From: Comamonas sp.
Lineage (GTDB): Bacteria > Pseudomonadota > Gammaproteobacteria > Burkholderiales > Burkholderiaceae_C
Direction: 5' to 3'
Length of the DNA: 64,000 nucleotides
NCBI GenBank assembly: GCA_031277805.1
Contig: JAITLR010000013.1
Coordinates: 124,001-188,000, forward strand
The translations under genes were made by a program, and so were the position numbers. The notes under the pieces are model-generated. The model saw only the letters and a list, made by a program, of their open reading frames with translations, searched no databases and was not told the DNA's origin. Below, piece by piece: positions 61,173 through 64,000 of this stretch. Every line of letters starts with the position of its first letter. The stretch's first letter is position 1.

Positions 61173-62896
61173 GGCTTTTTGGCCATGTCGCTGCGCTTGA
61201 GCAGAATCAGCACTTCCTTTTTGCCGGCAAGGCGGTTGATGCGCGAGACTTCTTCCCAGCCCTGGCGCAGTTGCCGGTTATGGTCGCCGGCCCAGCGGTC
61301 GGCATCGACCAGGGCCCAGTCGCAGACGTCGGGCGTGCTGCGGCGCAGCAGTGCCGTGTCGACATGGGTGTAGTAGCGCACGGCTGCAATCTGTGAGCGG
61401 CCCAGGCCATAGGTCAGCACACAGCTCTGGGCCTGGTTTTGTTGCATGCTGGAAGCCAGCTGCTGCATCTGGAACTCATAGCTGCGGGCGTGATCCAGTG
61501 GCGCCATCCAGAGCGTGGACAGCAGCACCCAACCCAGCGTGGCACCGCCGGCAGGCAGCACTAGGCTTTTCCAGATGGCCGCACGGTTGCGCGAAGTGCG
61601 CCAGACCACGAGCACAAACCAGCCTGCCGTGGCGATCAGCGCCACGATGACGGTGGGCCAGGAAATGCTGGCTTCGAATTGCGGGGCTAGGCGCGCAATG
61701 TTGGCGGCAATCTTGGGGGGGTAGCCGGTCTGAAATGCCAGCCATACCACCCAGATGGCCAGTGCGCCTGCAGTGAAGAAAAGCAGGGTGAACCAGTCTA
61801 TGAGTGCGCTGATGCTGCGGCGGAAGGTGGGCAGGGCAAATGCAGCCAGTGTTGCGATGGCGGGCAGGCCCAGCAGCAAGGCTCGGTCGGCTGGTGTGCT
61901 GCTGAGGCAGGCGATGACCGGCAGCAGCGAAAACAGCAGCGCGACGCTCAGGTGCGGGTAATGGCTGGGTTCGGCAATCTGGCGGCGCCAGACCCACAGG
62001 GTCCAGAGTGCCAGAGGCCATGCCGGCCAGCAGAACCACAGCAGCAGCTGCAGCAGCTCGCCGGCATCCCGGGTGGAGTCCACCAGATGCCAGCTCCACT
62101 GGTGCAGTCCGGTGGTCAGGGCTGCGCCTATGAGGGTGGCAGCCAGCCAGGCCGCTGCCCACAGGCGAGCCTGCCGATGTACCCTGCCAGGGTTGTCCCC
62201 CCAGCTGCGCTGGGTGAAGGTGATGATGCTTGCGCCCAGGCCAAACAGCACGGCCATGGTGGGGGCGCCGCTCAAACCCATGCCCAGCATGCCGAACCCC
62301 ATGGCGGCCACAGCCTTGTAGGGGTGGTAGGCCATGGCAGACGCCGCAAAGAACAGCAGCGCGGTGCAGCCAAGCTGGGTGACGTAGCTCGTGGTTTCAT
62401 GCGACAGCTGGGCCAACCCCAGGCAGGCGACAAGAGCCAGCAGCGCTGCATCCGCCATGGCTCGGGAATAGTCCACCAGCTGGGCTTCTCCGCCAAAGGC
62501 GAAAGCCACGGGTTGTGCACCTGGCGTGCGCGCCAGATAGTAGGCGCCCCACCAGGTGACAGCCAGTGTCAGCACCAGCAATGCGGCAAAGGGGATGCGT
62601 GTCGCCATCTCCGGCCCAAGCAATCCGCCAAATATTTGCAGGGACAGGGCGCCGAGCCAGTAGGGCAGCAGGCCATCCATGCTGGGCGACAGGCCCGACA
62701 GCTGAGGGGTCAGCCAGGAGGTGTTGCCCAAGGCCAGCTCTCGCATATAGCCAAACGCTTCCATGTCATTGGAGCGCCAGGGGCCGCGCATGACAAAGCC
62801 CGGCACCACATAGGCCAGGCAAAGCAAAAGCAGTGCCCAGCGGGGCAATCTGCGCACGGCGCTCTGGGCAACAATGGCGGGAGTGGGCTGATTCAC
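61169..62896 (-). CDS. Membrane glycosyltransferase-like protein (ArnT/GT39-83 type)
   Basis: A 575-residue protein with about a dozen membrane helices and a soluble C-terminal part (about 470-575). The first periplasmic loop has MRGPWRSNDMEAFGYM, in the place where ArnT/PMT enzymes carry their acidic catalytic loop. The family uses polyprenyl-phosphate sugars. Substrate and acceptor cannot be inferred; the C-terminus has SCVLTYGLGRSQIAAVRYYT. It is cotranscribed with the MATE gene that follows. Confidence 0.65.
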   Translation of the reverse strand: MNQPTPAIVAQSAVRRLPRWALLLLCLAYVVPGFVMRGPWRSNDMEAFGYMRELALGNTSWLTPQLSGLSPSMDGLLPYWLGALSLQIFGGLLGPEMATRIPFAALLVLTLAVTWWGAYYLARTPGAQPVAFAFGGEAQLVDYSRAMADAALLALVACLGLAQLSHETTSYVTQLGCTALLFFAASAMAYHPYKAVAAMGFGMLGMGLSGAPTMAVLFGLGASIITFTQRSWGDNPGRVHRQARLWAAAWLAATLIGAALTTGLHQWSWHLVDSTRDAGELLQLLLWFCWPAWPLALWTLWVWRRQIAEPSHYPHLSVALLFSLLPVIACLSSTPADRALLLGLPAIATLAAFALPTFRRSISALIDWFTLLFFTAGALAIWVVWLAFQTGYPPKIAANIARLAPQFEASISWPTVIVALIATAGWFVLVVWRTSRNRAAIWKSLVLPAGGATLGWVLLSTLWMAPLDHARSYEFQMQQLASSMQQNQAQSCVLTYGLGRSQIAAVRYYTHVDTALLRRSTPDVCDWALVDADRWAGDHNRQLRQGWEEVSRINRLAGKKEVLILLKRSDMAKKP

Positions 62897-63064
62897 GCGA
62901 GCAATCCTGTGTGGGCCGTCAGATGATTGACGGTCAAATCAAGCGGTAGCGCTTTATGAGCAAGCGCAAGATGCTCCCATGATAGGAGCATTGAAGAGGT
63001 TTGAGTATGGCAGCCCTGCTGGTACAGCACATTCGGCTGCTTCAGGCTGGGCATCATTGCGGGC

Positions 63065-63098
63065 AAAAAAAAGGCAGCACGGTTGCCCGGCTGCCTTT
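63065..63098 (-). terminator. Terminator of rpmE2
   Basis: On the minus strand GGCAGC pairs with GCTGCC (an inner GGGCAACC extends it), followed by seven to eight U. Confidence 0.85.
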
Positions 63099-63116
63099 GC
63101 TCGCAAAAAGCAGAAA

Positions 63117-63362
63117 TTACTTCTTGCCGAAGCGGTTGCGGAACTTCTCCACGCGGCCGCCCATGTTGTCCACCGACTTTTGTGTGCCAGTGTAGAAGGG
63201 GTGCGATTCAGAGGAAGTGTCCAGCTTGAACAGGGGGTATTCCTTGCCTTCGAAGGTTTCGGTTTCCTTGGTGTTCACGCAAGAACGTGTCACAAACTTG
63301 AAGCCGTTGGACAGGTCCACGAACAGAACTTCGCGGTAGTCGGGGTGAATGCCTTCTTTCAT
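63117..63362 (-). CDS. rpmE2: 50S ribosomal protein L31, type B
   Basis: An 81-residue ribosomal protein. It starts [20 protein letters not shown] and has [20 protein letters not shown] near the middle. It lacks the CxxC zinc pair of the classical L31; a single Cys remains in RSCVNTK. It is therefore the zinc-independent paralogue type. Start ATG 63362 has GGAAG upstream; the longer frame to 63446 runs through a leader hairpin and is rejected. Confidence 0.95.
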   Translation of the reverse strand: MKEGIHPDYREVLFVDLSNGFKFVTRSCVNTKETETFEGKEYPLFKLDTSSESHPFYTGTQKSVDNMGGRVEKFRNRFGKK

Positions 63363-63399
63363 GATCTTCCTTTGGTCAAGTGCGGTAGCCGTGCCCAAC

Positions 63400-63420
63400 C
63401 TGCTACAACCCTTGTAGCAG
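63400..63420 (-). promoter_or_regulatory. Perfect hairpin in the rpmE2 leader
   Basis: CTGCTACAA and TTGTAGCAG form a perfect 9-bp stem around a 3-base loop, about 40 bases before the rpmE2 start. It may be a binding site for L31 autoregulation or an operator. No known Zur site is recognised. Confidence 0.4.
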
Positions 63421-63449
63421 TCGTGAATTGAGCGTACTTGCCGCAATAG

Positions 63450-63480
63450 AAAAAGCCCACCATTATAACATGGCGGGCTT
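63450..63480 (-). terminator. Terminator of rho
   Basis: On the minus strand AAGCCCGCCAT pairs with AATGGTGGGCTT (one G-U type mismatch), followed by five U. The loop region holds GTTATAATGG, which could also be a -10 box for rpmE2. Confidence 0.75.
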
Positions 63481-63512
63481 GGGGTGGAGCATGAAGCTCC
63501 AAGTCGTGGAAA

Positions 63513-64000
63513 TCAGCCGCCGCGGCGCATCATGTCGAAGAACTCCACATTGTTCTTGGTGGCCTTCATGTTCTTGATCATCAGTTCCATGGACTCGATC
63601 TCGTCCATGTTGTACATGAACTGGCGCAGGATACGGGTCTTTTGCAGAATCTCGGGAGCCAGCAGCAGTTCTTCGCGGCGTGTACCGCTCTTGGTGAGTT
63701 CGATGGCCGGGAACACGCGCTTTTCGTACAGGCGACGGTTCAGGTGCAGTTCGCTGTTGCCGGTGCCCTTGAATTCTTCAAAGATCACTTCATCCATGCG
63801 GCTGCCGGTGTCGACCAATGCCGTGGCGATGATGGTCAGGGAGCCGCCTTCTTCCACGTTGCGGGCCGCGCCGAAGAAGCGCTTGGGGCGCTGCAGTGCG
63901 TTGGAGTCCACACCGCCCGACAGCACCTTGCCCGACGAGGGCACGACGTTGTTGTAGGCGCGGGCCAAGCGGGTGATGGAGTCCAGCAGGATGACCACAT
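63513..64000 (-). CDS. rho: Transcription termination factor Rho, C-terminal part (gene continues right of window)
   Basis: The visible 162 residues are the end of the Rho hexameric RNA helicase. They include [15 protein letters not shown] (Walker B region), [20 protein letters not shown] (Q and R loop region), [20 protein letters not shown] and the usual C-terminus ([10 protein letters not shown]). The nucleic-acid-binding N-terminus and Walker A are outside the window. It is followed by its own intrinsic terminator. Confidence 0.97.
   Translation of the reverse strand, partial: VVILLDSITRLARAYNNVVPSSGKVLSGGVDSNALQRPKRFFGAARNVEEGGSLTIIATALVDTGSRMDEVIFEEFKGTGNSELHLNRRLYEKRVFPAIELTKSGTRREELLLAPEILQKTRILRQFMYNMDEIESMELMIKNMKATKNNVEFFDMMRRGG

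Overview
The window is a chromosomal stretch of a betaproteobacterium of the family Comamonadaceae, most likely Comamonas or a close relative. The reasons are the high GC content with Burkholderiales-type proteins, the single uninterrupted rpsB-to-rnhB envelope cluster, a Kdo hydroxylase, DUF748 and DUF349 proteins, and short TAGC-type intergenic repeats of a kind I associate with this family. It is core genome. I see no phage, insertion sequence, CRISPR array or defence island.

Layout. 1-2.0 kb: the end of aroC and a lipoprotein 5'-nucleotidase. 2.1-5.4 kb (minus strand): glyA-nrdR behind a ZTP (pfl) riboswitch, and a membrane-anchored lytic transglycosylase with a long leader. 5.5-5.8 kb: a candidate structured small RNA with its own promoter and terminator. 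6-12.8 kb: a large AsmA-like DUF748 protein and a DUF349 protein with an RGG-like segment. 12.9-13.4 kb: three tRNA-Leu(CAG) genes divergent from rnr. 16-19 kb (minus strand): nnr (NAD(P)HX repair) and an amidase. 19.4-34 kb: rpsB-tsf-pyrH-frr-uppS-cdsA-dxr-rseP-bamA-skp-lpxD-fabZ-lpxA-lpxB-rnhB. This cluster joins translation, UMP supply, undecaprenyl and phospholipid precursors, outer-membrane protein assembly and lipid A synthesis. 34-46.9 kb: an rRNA methyltransferase, carAB, greA, a DUF4149 protein, kdoO, a glycosyltransferase, a YhbY protein, rlmE, ftsH and folP. 47-59.8 kb: glmM, ppk1, ppx and the phosphate regulon pstSCAB-phoU-phoB-phoR, with PHO boxes upstream of ppk1 and pstS. 59.8-64 kb (minus strand): a MATE exporter, a membrane glycosyltransferase, rpmE2 and the end of rho.

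The least ordinary features are in the non-coding DNA. A family of three 76-bp imperfect palindromes (34101, 46938, 58261) has identical length, conserved inverted termini and compensated apical stems. One copy separates phoB from phoR. Others are the candidate small RNA at about 5550-5781, an attenuator-like leader of the lytic transglycosylase, a GraL-like terminator in the greA leader, a duplicated tRNA-Leu cassette, and short repeat fragments that seem to lie inside coding genes. All assignments come from reading the sequence. No database search or folding program was run.
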